DNA of 64,000 bases from Marinobacterium lutimaris (GCF_900108065.1 NZ_FNVQ01000001.1:992001-1056000); one strand, 5' to 3'; shown: positions 34,208 to 46,923, counted from the stretch's first letter. The notes: generated from the sequence alone by a model not told the origin. Numbers and translations are program-made.

Positions 34208-34990
34208 TCAGCCCTGGCGGGCTTTACTGAAGAGTGTGTAGAAGTTGTTCTTGGTGATTTCGGCGACCTCTTCCACGCGCAGACCTTTAAGGTCGGCGAT
34301 GCATTCGGCCACTTTGGGGACATAGGTCGGCTCGTTCTGCTTGCCGCGATAAGGTACCGGCGCAAGATAGGGAGAATCGGTCTCGATCAGAATCTTCTCC
34401 ATGGGAACCGCTTTGACCACCTCACGCAGCTCTTCTGCGGTCTTGAAGGTAATGATGCCGGAGAATGAAATGAAGTAGTTCATCTCGAGCGCTGCCTGCG
34501 CCATCTCCAGCGATTCGGTAAAGCAATGCAGCACACCCGCAGTTTTTGGATCGCCGTGTTCACGGATGATATCCAGAGTGTCCTGACGCGCATCACGGGT
34601 GTGGACGATCACTGGCAGCCCGAGCTCGCTGCCGAGCCGGAGATGACCCGCGAAGCTCTCTTTCTGCTCTTCGGCCAGCTCTGAGCTGTAGTAGTAATCG
34701 AGCCCGGTTTCGCCGAGCGCGACGATGCGCTTGTTAGCGGCGGCTTTGCGCAGGCGCTGCTCATCCCAGGGGCATTCATTGACGTGACAGGGGTGAACAC
34801 CGGCAGAAGCATAAACGTTACTGAAGGGCTCAACCTTGGCGTACATCTCGTCGAACTGGTTCAGGTCGATGGCGACGCAGAGCATCTCTTCGACACCGGC
34901 TTCGCCGGCGGCATTGATCAGGTTGGCCAGGGAACCATCATGGCGGCCGAGGTCCAGCCGGTCCAGATGGCAGTGGGAATCGATAAACAT
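34208..34990 (-). CDS. TatD-family metal-dependent DNase/hydrolase (YcfH type)
   Basis: This 260-aa amidohydrolase-fold enzyme has FIDSHCHLDRL, VALGETGLDYYY, VIVHTRDAR, VLHCFTE and ILIETDSPYLAP, i.e. the His/Glu/Asp metal ligands of TatD proteins. The position after holB and pilZ matches YcfH/YjjV-like genes. Probable 3'-5' DNase or D-aminoacyl-type hydrolase; the physiological role is unsettled. It is the last gene of the run. Confidence 0.93.
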   Translation of the reverse strand: MFIDSHCHLDRLDLGRHDGSLANLINAAGEAGVEEMLCVAIDLNQFDEMYAKVEPFSNVYASAGVHPCHVNECPWDEQRLRKAAANKRIVALGETGLDYYYSSELAEEQKESFAGHLRLGSELGLPVIVHTRDARQDTLDIIREHGDPKTAGVLHCFTESLEMAQAALEMNYFISFSGIITFKTAEELREVVKAVPMEKILIETDSPYLAPVPYRGKQNEPTYVPKVAECIADLKGLRVEEVAEITKNNFYTLFSKARQG

Positions 34991-35020
34991 GGAATAGCCT
35001 AGAAAGATCTGAAAGTGTAA

Positions 35021-35371
35021 TCAGAGAGTGTTGGTACGACGACCGCTACCCAGAGCGCCTGCCAGATAGGTTTCAACCTTGTTGACCAGCTGAGAGTCTT
35101 CACTGGAGAGCTGAATGCCAATACCTGGTGTACGACCGCCCTGCGCAGCCTTGGGGGTCACCCAGACGACGCGCCCGGTCACCGGTATTTTGTCGGCTTC
35201 ATCCATGAGGGTCATCAACATGAACACCTCTTCACCGAGCTGGTAAGACCGCGTGGTCGGTATAAACAGACCGCCGTTAGCAATGAACGGCATGTAGGCC
35301 TTGAGAAGTTCTTCCTTGTTCCCAATTACCAGCGAAAGAATACCGTGACTGATACGTGGCACGATTGACAT
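35021..35371 (-). CDS. pilZ: PilZ-domain protein
   Basis: This 116-aa single-domain protein matches type IV pilus PilZ of pseudomonads: ILSLVIGNKEELLKAYMPFIANGGLFIPT near the start and VWVTPKAAQGGRTPGIGIQL. The c-di-GMP-binding RxxxR motif is absent, as in canonical pilus PilZ. It acts in the cytoplasm with PilB/FimX in pilus biogenesis. It lies between holB and tatD, as in Pseudomonas. Confidence 0.93.
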   Translation of the reverse strand: MSIVPRISHGILSLVIGNKEELLKAYMPFIANGGLFIPTTRSYQLGEEVFMLMTLMDEADKIPVTGRVVWVTPKAAQGGRTPGIGIQLSSEDSQLVNKVETYLAGALGSGRRTNTL

Positions 35372-35391
35372 CTATTGCTGCTCTCCTGCTC

Positions 35392-38040
<2,649 letters not shown>

Positions 38041-38047
<7 letters not shown>

Positions 38048-38871
38048 CGGGCGTCATACTCCTTATTGAGCAGTGATTGCAAATGACGGCTGGTGGCGCC
38101 GATCTCATAATGCTGGCCTGCCAGCTCAACAACCGGCCAGATCCCAATCAGGCTGTTGCAGACGAACAGCTCATCGGCAGCTTCCACCTCGGCGGGCGAA
38201 TATTCACCCATTCGGACATCGCCGGCCAACCCAGGCAGCCTTTCCAGCACCCAGCGCCTGAGGATACCGGCCACACCGCAATTCTCAAGCGAAGGCGTAT
38301 GCCATTGTTCACCTATGCGGAAAAACAGGTTGCTCATGGTGCCTTCGATCACGCGGCCGGACGTATCGCAGGTCAGTCCTTCATGGATATCTGCTGCGTT
38401 CCACTCTGCCCGGGCAAGCACCTGTTCCAGGCGATTCAGATGCTTAAGACCAGCCAGTAGCGGCTGCTGCGCCAGAGTCGTTGTGCACCAAAGCAGCCTG
38501 GCTCCCGCCTCGGCAGGATCCGGGTCACGACTGGGTACCGGGCCAAGTGTCAGTATTCGCGTTGGCACCAGGTTCTCGGTAACCGCGTAACCTCTGCCCC
38601 CTGCCCCACAGGTCACCAGCACCTTGAGGGATGCTTGCTGAGGAAGTGAAAGCCCGGCGATATCCGCTTCCAACTGTTGTTGCAGCCCATCAGTGAGGAT
38701 ACCCAGGCGACGGCACCCCTCAAGCAGTCGCTCCAGATGCCAGGGCCAGAAACAAACGCTGCCGTTACGAATCAGCAGGGTTTCAAATACACCCTGCCCG
38801 TAAGCAAGCCCGCGGTCATTGGCCGCAATGTTCTGTGCCGGTGTGCCGTTGATCAGTGTGAGTGGAGTCAT
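38041..38871 (-). CDS. pabC: Aminodeoxychorismate lyase
   Basis: This 276-aa fold-type IV PLP enzyme makes 4-aminobenzoate for folate synthesis. NDRGLAYGQGVFETL at the N-terminus, the PLP Lys in LKHLNRLEQVLAR near 143, and GRVIEGTMSNLFF near 172 are all present. It is placed between fabF and mltG as in enterobacteria and pseudomonads. A hairpin with T-run separates it from fabF. Confidence 0.95.
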
Positions 38872-38905
38872 GAGTGCGGGGTGTGGAACGTAGAATATGA
38901 AAGGT

Positions 38906-38929
38906 AAAAGGGAGGCCTAAGCCTCCCTT
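38906..38929 (-). terminator. Terminator or attenuator between fabF and pabC
   Basis: AAGGGAGGC-ctaa-GCCTCCCTT, read on the -, is followed by TTTT. It lies 11 bp after the fabF stop and would lower downstream expression. Confidence 0.8.
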
Positions 38930-38939
38930 GTGTATCGCA

Positions 38940-40178
38940 TTACAGCTTGTTGAATATCAGCGTACCGTTGGTGCCGCCGAAGCCGAAGGAGTTCGACATC
39001 GCCGCATCGATGGTGCACTGCTGTGCCGTGTGCGCTACATAGTTCAGGTCGCAACCTTCGGACGGGTTGTCCAGGTTGATAGTCGGAGGCGCCACCTGGT
39101 CGCGAATTGCGAGTACACAGAAGGCCGCTTCGACCGCGCCGGCAGCACCGAGCAGGTGGCCGATCATCGACTTGGTTGAACTCATTCTCACCTGGCTGGC
39201 TGCGTTGCCCAGTACGCGTTTAGCTGCGTTGGACTCGGCAATATCACCCGCCGGTGTAGAGGTGCCATGGGCGTTGATGTAGTGGATGCTCTCGGCGTTC
39301 AGGCCGGAATCCTTCACTGCATTTGCCATCGACAGAGCTGCGCCTGAGCCATCTTCTGGCGGAGCAGTCATGTGGAAAGCGTCATCGCTCATGCCAAAGC
39401 CAGACAGCTCGCAGTAAATCTTCGCACCGCGCGCCTTGGCTGATTCGTACTCTTCCAGTACCAGAACACCTGCACCGTCACCAAGGACGAAGCCGTCACG
39501 ATCCCGATCCCAGGGGCGGCTCGCCGCCTGCGGGTTATCGTTACGAGTGGAGAGCGCACGAGCAGCGGAGAAACCGGCCACACCCAACGGTGTCGTTGCC
39601 ATTTCCGCACCACCGGCGATCATCACGTCGGCATCACCATACTGGATCATGCGCATGGCGTGACCAATATTGTGGGTGCCTGTGGTACAGGCTGTGGTAA
39701 TCGCGATGTTCGGGCCACGGAAGCCGAACTTGATCGCCAGATTACCGGAAATCATATTGATGATGCTGCCCGGTACAAAGAACGGCGAAACCCGGCGCGG
39801 GCCGGAGCTGTTCAATACGTCGTGGGTCTTTTCGATCATCGGCAGACCGCCGATACCTGAACCCAGGGCGCAACCGATACGGGGAGCATTTTCTTCGGTT
39901 ACTACCAGTCCGGCGTCTTCAACCGCCTGGATGCCAGCAACCATACCGTACTGAATGAACAGATCCATTTTGCGCGCTTCTTTGGCGCTCATGTACGGTT
40001 CGATATCAAAGTCTTTTACGGACGCGGAAAAGCGAGTCGCATACTGGCTGACATCGAAATGTTCGATATCGGCCGCGCCGCTCTTGCCAGCAAGAATACT
40101 ATCCCATGTCGCTTTGACAGTGTTACCGACCGGCGTCAGCAACCCTAACCCGGTCACCACCACTCTTCTGCGAGACAT
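38940..40178 (-). CDS. fabF: 3-oxoacyl-ACP synthase II
   Basis: This 412-aa elongating condensing enzyme starts [10 protein letters not shown] at 40178 with GGAGGAAAAG upstream (the open frame extends seven codons more). The catalytic Cys164 is in [10 protein letters not shown], and the His residues are in [11 protein letters not shown] and [14 protein letters not shown]. It follows acpP in the standard fab order. Confidence 0.97.
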   Translation of the reverse strand: MSRRRVVVTGLGLLTPVGNTVKATWDSILAGKSGAADIEHFDVSQYATRFSASVKDFDIEPYMSAKEARKMDLFIQYGMVAGIQAVEDAGLVVTEENAPRIGCALGSGIGGLPMIEKTHDVLNSSGPRRVSPFFVPGSIINMISGNLAIKFGFRGPNIAITTACTTGTHNIGHAMRMIQYGDADVMIAGGAEMATTPLGVAGFSAARALSTRNDNPQAASRPWDRDRDGFVLGDGAGVLVLEEYESAKARGAKIYCELSGFGMSDDAFHMTAPPEDGSGAALSMANAVKDSGLNAESIHYINAHGTSTPAGDIAESNAAKRVLGNAASQVRMSSTKSMIGHLLGAAGAVEAAFCVLAIRDQVAPPTINLDNPSEGCDLNYVAHTAQQCTIDAAMSNSFGFGGTNGTLIFNKL

Positions 40179-40213
40179 GCTTTTCCTCCAGCACTGCACA
40201 AGCTGTACAAAAG

Positions 40214-40246
40214 AAAAGCCGCACTATACGGGTATATAGATGCGGC
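40214..40246 (-). terminator. Attenuator-like hairpin between acpP and fabF
   Basis: GCCGCA...TGCGGC with inner TATA/TATA pairing is followed on the - strand by TTTT. It would allow acpP, needed at high level, to exceed fabF. Confidence 0.65.
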
Positions 40247-40272
40247 CTTTCGATCAATTCGATGGGGACAGA

Positions 40273-40506
40273 TTACTGGTGTGCGTTGATGTAATCGATC
40301 GCCAGCTGAACAGTGGTGATTTTTTCAGCTTCTTCATCAGGAATTTCAGTTTCGAATTCTTCTTCCAGCGCCATAACCAGCTCGACAGTGTCCAGAGAGT
40401 CGGCGCCCAGATCTTCAACGAAGGAAGCTTCTTTGGTGACTTCTTCCTCTTTCACGCCCAGCTGCTCAGCGATGATTTTCTTAACGCGCTCTTCAATGTT
40501 ACTCAT
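40273..40506 (-). CDS. acpP: Acyl carrier protein
   Basis: This 77-aa acidic carrier has the phosphopantetheine Ser37 in [13 protein letters not shown]. It carries growing acyl chains for fatty-acid synthesis and feeds PlsX. It lies between fabG and fabF, with 203 bp upstream that likely holds its own promoter. Confidence 0.98.
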   Translation of the reverse strand: MSNIEERVKKIIAEQLGVKEEEVTKEASFVEDLGADSLDTVELVMALEEEFETEIPDEEAEKITTVQLAIDYINAHQ

Positions 40507-40709
40507 TATCTCTTCCTATTGTCTTCTCAACACCATCACATCCCAAGATGCGTGACGGAATTCTAGTAAAACCCGTAACGCCCTAGCAAGCGCGACGGCT
40601 GTATTTTTTTCTCGTCAAGCTGACGGCCAATTATCCTCAAATCGGCGGAAAAAACAATTGTTTCTACACCTTCTGATTACGATCAATCGCCCGTCATCGT
40701 TGACGCTGG

Positions 40710-41453
40710 TCACCCCATGTACATCCCGCCGTTGACCTGGATGGTCTCGCCGGTGACATATGCACCACCTTCGCTGCACAGGAAGCCCACCACAGAGGCG
40801 ATCTCTTCCGGCTTGCCAAGGCGGTTCATTGGGATCTGAGCCTGCAGCTTAGCCTTATGCTCTTCTGGCAGACCTGCAGTCATATCGGTATCGATAAACC
40901 CTGGCGCGACACAGTTCACGGTGACGTTACGTGCACCGATCTCACGAGCCAGCGCCCTGGTGAAGCCTTCCATACCGGATTTAGCCGCCGCGTAGTTGGC
41001 CTGCCCCGCGTTACCCATTGAGGCCACCACGGAGCTAACGCTGACAATACGCCCCCAGCGAGCCTTTGTCATGCCACGCAGACAACCCTTTGCAAGGCGG
41101 TAGATCGAAGTCAGGTTAGTGCTCAGGACAGAGTCCCACTCCTCATCCTTCATTCGCATCATCAGGTTATCGCGGGTAATGCCGGCGTTATTGACCAGCA
41201 CCTCGATAACGCCGAACTCGTCCTGAATCGATTTCAGCACTTCAGCGACAGAATCGGCATCGGATACGTTCAGCACCAGTCCCTTACCCTTGTTGCCGGC
41301 CGCAGCCAGGTATTCGCTGATTGCAGATGCGCCACCTTCACTGGTAGCTGTGCCGATAACGATCGCGCCCTGGGAAGCCAGGTTTTCAGCGATCGCCTTA
41401 CCTATGCCTCGTGTAGCGCCTGTTACCAGGGCAATCTTGCCTTCAATACTCAT
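40710..41453 (-). CDS. fabG: 3-oxoacyl-ACP reductase
   Basis: This 247-aa NADPH-dependent SDR reduces 3-oxoacyl-ACP. It has the cofactor loop TGATRGIGKAIA, NNAGITRDNLMMRM, catalytic SSVVASMGNAGQANYAAAKSG (Ser, Tyr, Lys) and a GxxxMGM-like end (VNGGMYMG). In the fabD-fabG-acpP-fabF order. Confidence 0.98.
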   Translation of the reverse strand: MSIEGKIALVTGATRGIGKAIAENLASQGAIVIGTATSEGGASAISEYLAAAGNKGKGLVLNVSDADSVAEVLKSIQDEFGVIEVLVNNAGITRDNLMMRMKDEEWDSVLSTNLTSIYRLAKGCLRGMTKARWGRIVSVSSVVASMGNAGQANYAAAKSGMEGFTRALAREIGARNVTVNCVAPGFIDTDMTAGLPEEHKAKLQAQIPMNRLGKPEEIASVVGFLCSEGGAYVTGETIQVNGGMYMG

Positions 41454-41488
41454 TTAACCCTTTCCTTATATTGCTGTCCTAACGCTAC

Positions 41489-42421
41489 TTACAGACCCAG
41501 AGCCTTTTCCAGGCCTGCGGCATCGTTGATCGCTGCAACGTTCAGGGAACGCTCGATCTTTTTGTTCAGTCCGGCGAGTACTTTGCCAGGACCACATTCG
41601 ATAGTCGTGGTAACGCCGCAGGTTACCATGTTCTGTACGCTGGGGGTCCAGAGAACCGGGCTGTAAAGCTGTGCCAGCAGGTTGGCTTTAAGCTCTTCAA
41701 CATCGCTGGGCGCTTCGCCGGTGACGTTCTGAATCACCTTGATGATCGGCATACGCAGTTCGATACCTGAGAGAGCTTCCGCCATGCGCTCGGCCGCGGG
41801 CTTCATCAGATCGCAGTGGGACGGTACGCTGACCGGCAGCGGGATAGCTCGTTTGGCGCCAGCAGCTTTGCATGCCTCGATAGCGCGCTCAACGGCGTCT
41901 TTTTCACCGGCGATAACAACCTGGCCCGGGCAGTTGAAGTTGACTGCGGAAACCACCTGCCCTTCGGCGGCGGCAGCGCAGGCATCACGCACGGCGTCAT
42001 CATCGAGACCCAGGATCGCAGCCATGGCGCCGGTGCCGGCGGGGACCGCTTCCTGCATGTACTGTCCACGCAGATTGACAAGCTTCACACCATCGGCGAA
42101 GTCGATCGCACCCGCGCATACCAATGCAGTGTATTCACCGAGACTGTGGCCAGCCATCACGGACGGCGCGCCGCCCTCTTGCTGTTCCCACAGACGCCAC
42201 AGGGCAACGCCGGCGGCGAGCAGAGCGGGCTGAGTATTCTCGGTGCTGTTGAGTTCTTCTTCCGGGCCGGTCTGGGTCAGTGCCCAGAGATCCTTGCCCA
42301 GGGCGTCGGACGCCTCCTGGAAGGTCTGTTCAATAATCGGATGCTGAGAGGCCAGTTCCGACAGCATACCGAGATGCTGAGAACCCTGACCTGGAAACAC
42401 GAAAGCAAGCGACTGCGACAT
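41489..42421 (-). CDS. fabD: Malonyl-CoA:ACP transacylase
   Basis: This 310-aa acyltransferase has FPGQGSQHLGML at the start, the nucleophile Ser in MAGHSLGEYTAL near 92 and the catalytic His in PSHCDLMKPA near 201. It directly follows plsX; fabH, present here in E. coli, is missing from this locus. Confidence 0.97.
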   Translation of the reverse strand: MSQSLAFVFPGQGSQHLGMLSELASQHPIIEQTFQEASDALGKDLWALTQTGPEEELNSTENTQPALLAAGVALWRLWEQQEGGAPSVMAGHSLGEYTALVCAGAIDFADGVKLVNLRGQYMQEAVPAGTGAMAAILGLDDDAVRDACAAAAEGQVVSAVNFNCPGQVVIAGEKDAVERAIEACKAAGAKRAIPLPVSVPSHCDLMKPAAERMAEALSGIELRMPIIKVIQNVTGEAPSDVEELKANLLAQLYSPVLWTPSVQNMVTCGVTTTIECGPGKVLAGLNKKIERSLNVAAINDAAGLEKALGL

Positions 42422-42512
42422 GGCGTCCTCTTTCCTAACCTTATTTACATAAACCCTGAGATAGAGACTGAATCTCTACCCTCAGGTTCAAGGGTGGCGT
42501 AGTTTACAGGAT

Positions 42513-43568
42513 TTATCGGGTTTTAGAACCGACAGCTTGCTGCTGCGCTGTTTGTAGCGTTGCGCGTTGCACCAGACCGCTGATTCGTTCCGGCACATTC
42601 AGTCGCGCCTCTTCCAGCGCCTGGTCGATCGCATAGCCAAAATAAACCCGGTTTGCGCCGCCATGACTCTTAATGACCACGTTACGCAACCCGAGAAGCG
42701 TGGCGCCATTGAGGCGACCTGGATCGAGCTGCTGCTTGAGGTCTCGAAGAATCGGCGTTGCAAGCAGTGCGACAAGTCTGCGATACAGGTTACGGCGAAA
42801 GCTTCCCTGTACCTGCCGAACCAGCATTTTAGACAAGCCCTCGCAGCTTTTCAGCGCGACATTGCCGGCAAAGCCGTCACACACCACTACATCAGAGCGA
42901 CCGGAGAACAGGTCGTCCCCCTCAAGATAGCCGATAAAGTTGATACCGCCATGCTCCTGAATCAGCTTGCTGGCCTCACGTATCTGGTCTGTGCCCTTGT
43001 TCTCCTCCGAACCCATGTTCAGAAGGCCAACCTTGGGGCTGGGGCGATTTTCTATCGCCTCGACCATCACGGAACCCATAATCGCAAACTGCAGCAGCTG
43101 TTCTGCGCTGGCATCCACATTGGCGCCCAGATCAAGCACGTAGCTGTGGCCTTTAAGGGAGGGAATCGCGGCGGTGATGGCGGGCCGCTCTATGCCGGGC
43201 AGCATACCCAGCACCAGTCGCCCCATCGCCATAAGGGCACCGGTATTACCGGCACTGATACAGGCATCGGCACGCCCCTCTTCGACCAGCTGCAGCGCTT
43301 TCCACATGGATGATTCACGACGGTTGCGCAACGCCAGGGAGGGCTTTTCCTCCATGGAGACAACATCCTGGGCATGAAACAGCTCGAGGCGCTCGAGATG
43401 ATTACCGCGGTGGCGGCGAAGATAGGGGGTGAGATCGTCGGTTCTACCGACTAGGATGATCCGTAACTGCGGATGACGCTTGAGTGCGTCACAGGCCGCC
43501 GAAACGGTAACGCGGGGACCGAAGTCCCCGCCCATTGCATCGACGCTGATGCAATACGATGCGGTCAA
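42513..43568 (-). CDS. plsX: Phosphate acyltransferase PlsX
   Basis: This 351-aa enzyme converts acyl-ACP to acyl-phosphate for phospholipid synthesis. It begins ISVDAMGGDFGP, has SAGNTGALMAMG near 110, GSEENKGTDQIREA and VCDGFAGNVALKSCEG. It starts 3 bp after the rpmF stop. Confidence 0.97.
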   Translation of the reverse strand: MTASYCISVDAMGGDFGPRVTVSAACDALKRHPQLRIILVGRTDDLTPYLRRHRGNHLERLELFHAQDVVSMEEKPSLALRNRRESSMWKALQLVEEGRADACISAGNTGALMAMGRLVLGMLPGIERPAITAAIPSLKGHSYVLDLGANVDASAEQLLQFAIMGSVMVEAIENRPSPKVGLLNMGSEENKGTDQIREASKLIQEHGGINFIGYLEGDDLFSGRSDVVVCDGFAGNVALKSCEGLSKMLVRQVQGSFRRNLYRRLVALLATPILRDLKQQLDPGRLNGATLLGLRNVVIKSHGGANRVYFGYAIDQALEEARLNVPERISGLVQRATLQTAQQQAVGSKTR

Positions 43569-43570
43569 GC

Positions 43571-43753
43571 TTACTCGTCGCCCTTCGCTTCGACGACCTG
43601 ACGACCGCGGTAGAAACCGTCAGCGCTGACGTGGTGACGACGATGAGTTTCGCCGGTAGTCGCGTCAACAGACAGAGTCGGGTTGCCCAGTGCATCGTGT
43701 GAACGACGCATGTCGCGGCGTGAACGAGACTTTTTGTTCTGCTGTACTGCCAT
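43571..43753 (-). CDS. rpmF: 50S ribosomal protein L32
   Basis: This 60-aa basic protein [22 protein letters not shown] is standard L32 of the cysteine-free type (no zinc ligands). Located between yceD and plsX as across Proteobacteria. Confidence 0.98.
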   Translation of the reverse strand: MAVQQNKKSRSRRDMRRSHDALGNPTLSVDATTGETHRRHHVSADGFYRGRQVVEAKGDE

Positions 43754-43771
43754 GGTTGTGTAGCTCCTAGA

Positions 43772-44299
43772 TCAACTCTTATCGGCCTTGCCTTTCAACG
43801 CGGCCAATACACTAAATGGGTTGGGTTTACTTTCCTCTTCTGGCTCCGCTTCTCCAGCTTCACCAAAGGAGGTCTGAATCGTGCAGTCTTCGTGATAAGA
43901 CACCAGCGGAAGACTCAGTATCAATTCATCCTCGATCAGAGACAGCAGCTCGATATCCTCAGCCTCGACGATCAAGGGATCGTAATACCGGGGCAGATTT
44001 TTCGCCTGTTCTTCGTTGAGAACCACGGCCAGATTGACCTCGGCATCAACATCTACCCCCACCGGTTCCAGGCATCGCTGGCAAGTCTGCAAGACTTTGC
44101 CTGATGCCGTCCCGGAGACGGTTCTTAAACGCTGCTCATCCAGTGCAAATTGTAGAGAAATATGAATTTCTCCGGATCCGTCGGCGAGAAGTGAGTTCAA
44201 TCGTGGCATTGCGGATACATCTGCAACGCCTTCAATTTTCGCTTCACGCTCGGCAAATTTGCGTGGATCAACTCTTTTCGGTAATGGACCGTACGACAT
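43772..44299 (-). CDS. yceD: YceD family protein (DUF177)
   Basis: This 175-aa protein has the family CxxC in VLQTCQRCLEPV near 95 and an acidic C-terminal half. It is invariably next to rpmF and linked to 23S rRNA/L32 assembly in recent work on homologues; the precise role is debated. It heads the rpmF-plsX-fab transcript and is divergent from maf across 119 bp. Confidence 0.92.
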   Translation of the reverse strand: MSYGPLPKRVDPRKFAEREAKIEGVADVSAMPRLNSLLADGSGEIHISLQFALDEQRLRTVSGTASGKVLQTCQRCLEPVGVDVDAEVNLAVVLNEEQAKNLPRYYDPLIVEAEDIELLSLIEDELILSLPLVSYHEDCTIQTSFGEAGEAEPEEESKPNPFSVLAALKGKADKS

Positions 44300-44418
44300 A
44301 AGCGCGCAATTCTAGGCATCTAGTAGATGGGTGTCAAAGGAAAGCAGGCGTTTTCAATGAGAAAAATGGCGGTATCATGCCGGTTTGCGAAAAACAGGAC
44401 CAAACTCAGGAGATTCTG

Positions 44419-45006
44419 ATGTCCCGCCCTCTTATTCTCGCTTCCGGCTCAGCATATCGCCGTGCCCTGCTCAATAAACTCGGTCTGGATTTCGACTGTG
44501 ACTCTCCGGATATCGATGAGAGCCCTCGCCTGGGCGAGGAACCGGAAAGTCTCGTGGCACGACTCGCACAGGAAAAAGCCCGTGCGGTAGCTATCCGCCA
44601 TCCCGAGGCGCTTATTATAGGCTCGGACCAGCTGGCAACTCTAGAGGGAAAGGTGATGGGCAAGCCACATACCCATGACCGCGCCACCGAACAGCTGAGC
44701 CAGGCATCGGGCAAACAGGTCCGATTTTTGACCGGTCTCTGCCTTTATGACGCTAAGGATGGCAGCTTTCAGTGCGAAGTTGTGCCCTTCGATGTGCAGT
44801 TTCGAGAGCTTAGCGATTCGCAGATAGAGGGTTACCTGCGCGCTGAGCAGCCCTACGATTGCGCAGGCAGTTTTAAATCGGAAGGACTCGGCATCGCATT
44901 GTTTGAGCGTCTTATCGGCGATGACCCGAATACTCTGGTTGGGCTGCCGCTGATCCGGCTCATAGCGATGCTTGAGAACAAGGGTTTTGACGTGCTGGCG
45001 AGCTGA
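44419..45006 (+). CDS. maf: Maf-family nucleotide pyrophosphatase (YceF type)
   Basis: This 195-aa enzyme starts at ATG 44419 (AGGAGATTCTG upstream). LILASGSAYRRALL, SPDIDESPR, IIGSDQLATLEGKVMGKP and a C-terminal GLPLIRLIAMLE match the family. SPDIDE favours the YceF subgroup, reported to hydrolyse 7-methyl-GTP. It likely clears non-canonical nucleotides. Divergent from yceD. Confidence 0.93.
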   Translation: MSRPLILASGSAYRRALLNKLGLDFDCDSPDIDESPRLGEEPESLVARLAQEKARAVAIRHPEALIIGSDQLATLEGKVMGKPHTHDRATEQLSQASGKQVRFLTGLCLYDAKDGSFQCEVVPFDVQFRELSDSQIEGYLRAEQPYDCAGSFKSEGLGIALFERLIGDDPNTLVGLPLIRLIAMLENKGFDVLAS

Positions 45007-45045
45007 TCACACAACACTGAACCGCTCCTATTGAGCGCAAATAAA

Positions 45046-45068
45046 AAGGAGGGCCAGCTGCCCTCCTT
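45046..45068. terminator. Terminator between convergent maf and sppA
   Basis: AAGGAGGGC-cagct-GCCCTCCTT, with A-rich and T-rich flanks, serves both directions. Confidence 0.8.
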
Positions 45069-45092
45069 CTTTATCACTTCGTTTGGATCGTA

Positions 45093-46148
45093 TCAGCGCA
45101 GCTGCACGGCGCCGTTTAGACCCAGCACATTGGCCAGATGACCGGCCATGCTGACACCCAGACGGTCGACGATCTGTTCCAGGGGAGTCTGCTTGACGCT
45201 GTAATCCACCAGTTTGTCGACGCCGACCACTTCCCTGGCCACATAGCTCGAGCTGCCAAGACCGTCGATCAGACCCAGATCAAGCGCCTGCTCGCCGGTC
45301 CATACCAGGCCGGAGAACAGATCCGGATCCTTTTTCAGACGATCGCCACGGCCCTTTTCAACCTGCTCGATAAACTGGCGATGGGTAGTGTCGAGCACCT
45401 CCTGCCAGAATTCGCGCTCGGAGCTCTGTAGCGGCTGGAACGGATCCAGCAGCCCCTTGTGCTCGCCGGCGGTCAGCATGCGGCGCTCAACACCGAGTTT
45501 TTCCATCAGATCGACAAAGCCAAAGCTTGAGGAAACCACACCGATAGAGCCCACCAGGCTCGCCTTGTCGGCGTAGATATCATCGGCTGCGGCAGCGATA
45601 TAGTAGGCACCGGATGCGCCGATATCGCTGATCACCGCATATACCTTCTTGTCGGGGTGCAGCTCTTTCAGACGATTGATCTCGTCATAGACGTAACCGG
45701 ACTGCACCGGGCTACCGCCGGGGCTGTTGATGCGCAGCAGTACCGCTTTGCTGTGCTCGTTTTCGAACGCCTTGCGCAGCGACCATACCAGCGTATCGGC
45801 ATTGGCCTTCTCGCTTTCGGCGATAGGACCATCGACTCGCACAACCGCCACATGATCTTCCGGCGTGACCGATGAGATGTTCGGGTTCTGTACGTAAAAG
45901 TAGATACCGAGCAGTGCAAATAGATAGGTGAAGGTCAGCAGCTTGAAAAAGATGCCCCAGCGACGGGTACGGCGATGTTCAACATGCAGCCCGCTGACCA
46001 TTTTCTCGATCAACCGCCACTCCTTGGTTTCTTTGCGCTGTTCGCTTCGAGATTGCGGGCTGTTCGATTCAACACCAGCCGTAGAATTGGATTCGGGGCT
46101 ATTGCTTTCGGGGCTCTGACCCTCTTCACCCCAGGCGTTTTTTGTCAC
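45093..46148 (-). CDS. sppA: Signal peptide peptidase SppA (S49 family, short form)
   Basis: This 351-aa inner-membrane serine protease has a hydrophilic N-tail (Ser/Glu/Asn-rich, ~1-60), one membrane segment near 67-87 (FFKLLTFTYLFALLGIYFYV) and the S49 domain with INSPGGSPVQSG and the nucleophile Ser in SDIGASGAYYIA near 180. It digests cleaved signal peptides. Single-domain length distinguishes it from the 67-kDa E. coli SppA. Confidence 0.93.
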   Translation of the reverse strand: MTKNAWGEEGQSPESNSPESNSTAGVESNSPQSRSEQRKETKEWRLIEKMVSGLHVEHRRTRRWGIFFKLLTFTYLFALLGIYFYVQNPNISSVTPEDHVAVVRVDGPIAESEKANADTLVWSLRKAFENEHSKAVLLRINSPGGSPVQSGYVYDEINRLKELHPDKKVYAVISDIGASGAYYIAAAADDIYADKASLVGSIGVVSSSFGFVDLMEKLGVERRMLTAGEHKGLLDPFQPLQSSEREFWQEVLDTTHRQFIEQVEKGRGDRLKKDPDLFSGLVWTGEQALDLGLIDGLGSSSYVAREVVGVDKLVDYSVKQTPLEQIVDRLGVSMAGHLANVLGLNGAVQLR

Positions 46149-46184
46149 GATAGGATCCTCTGATTCTTCCTGTCAGTCTGTACT

Positions 46185-46835
46185 TTAAGCCAGCTCTTCA
46201 AGCCAGAGCTCCAGCTCCGGAAAGTGATGGATCTCCGTTAACGGCTTATGGCCGCGCAAACGATCCAGGTGATGAGCGCCATAGCTTACCGCTACGGTGC
46301 CAACGCCAGCACGGGTGCCCATATCGAGATCGTACTCTGTATCACCGACCATGATCGCATCGCTCGCCGGCGTTCCGGTTTCCGCCAGAATCTGGTGCAG
46401 CATTAGAGGGTCTGGCTTGGAGCGGGTTTCATCGGCACAACGGGTGATTTCGAACAGTGGACCAAGCCGGGTCTGTTCCAGCGCCCGGTCGAGGCCCCGA
46501 CGGCTTTTACCGGTGGCGACGGCAAGACGGTATCCCTGCTCTTTGAGTCGGTGAAGCGTTTTTTCAACGCCAGGATAGAGTTCGGTGGGCGTTTGGTTCT
46601 GTACCAGGAAATGATGAGCATAGCGATCCCGCAGTTGTTCCATCGCAGGATCCTCGATGCTTGGAATCAGCGCGCGGATCGCTTCAGGCAATCCCAGGCC
46701 GATGATATTGCGGACCGCTTCAGCACCCAGAGGCTCATGCCCCAACTCTTCAGCCGCCGTCTGCATACTGGCGATGATCCGCGCCTGGGAGTCGATCAGG
46801 GTTCCATCCCAATCAAAAATCAAAAGTTTGTACAA
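46185..46835 (-). CDS. HAD-family phosphatase (phosphoglycolate phosphatase-like)
   Basis: This 216-aa HAD hydrolase has motif I FDWDGTLIDSQ, motif II VATGKSRRGLD, and motif IV MVGDTEYDLDMG, with a helical cap at ~16-80. It occurs next to sppA in pseudomonads. The substrate is not determinable; phosphoglycolate or a pyrimidine nucleotide are typical. Confidence 0.92.
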   Translation of the reverse strand: MYKLLIFDWDGTLIDSQARIIASMQTAAEELGHEPLGAEAVRNIIGLGLPEAIRALIPSIEDPAMEQLRDRYAHHFLVQNQTPTELYPGVEKTLHRLKEQGYRLAVATGKSRRGLDRALEQTRLGPLFEITRCADETRSKPDPLMLHQILAETGTPASDAIMVGDTEYDLDMGTRAGVGTVAVSYGAHHLDRLRGHKPLTEIHHFPELELWLEELA

Positions 46836-46923
46836 AAAGAACTCCTTGGAAACCGTTTACCAGAGGAGTCTGTATATAGGAACGTGGGGCAGGAACACAA
46901 CCCCGCAACTCTCTAAACGCCGA

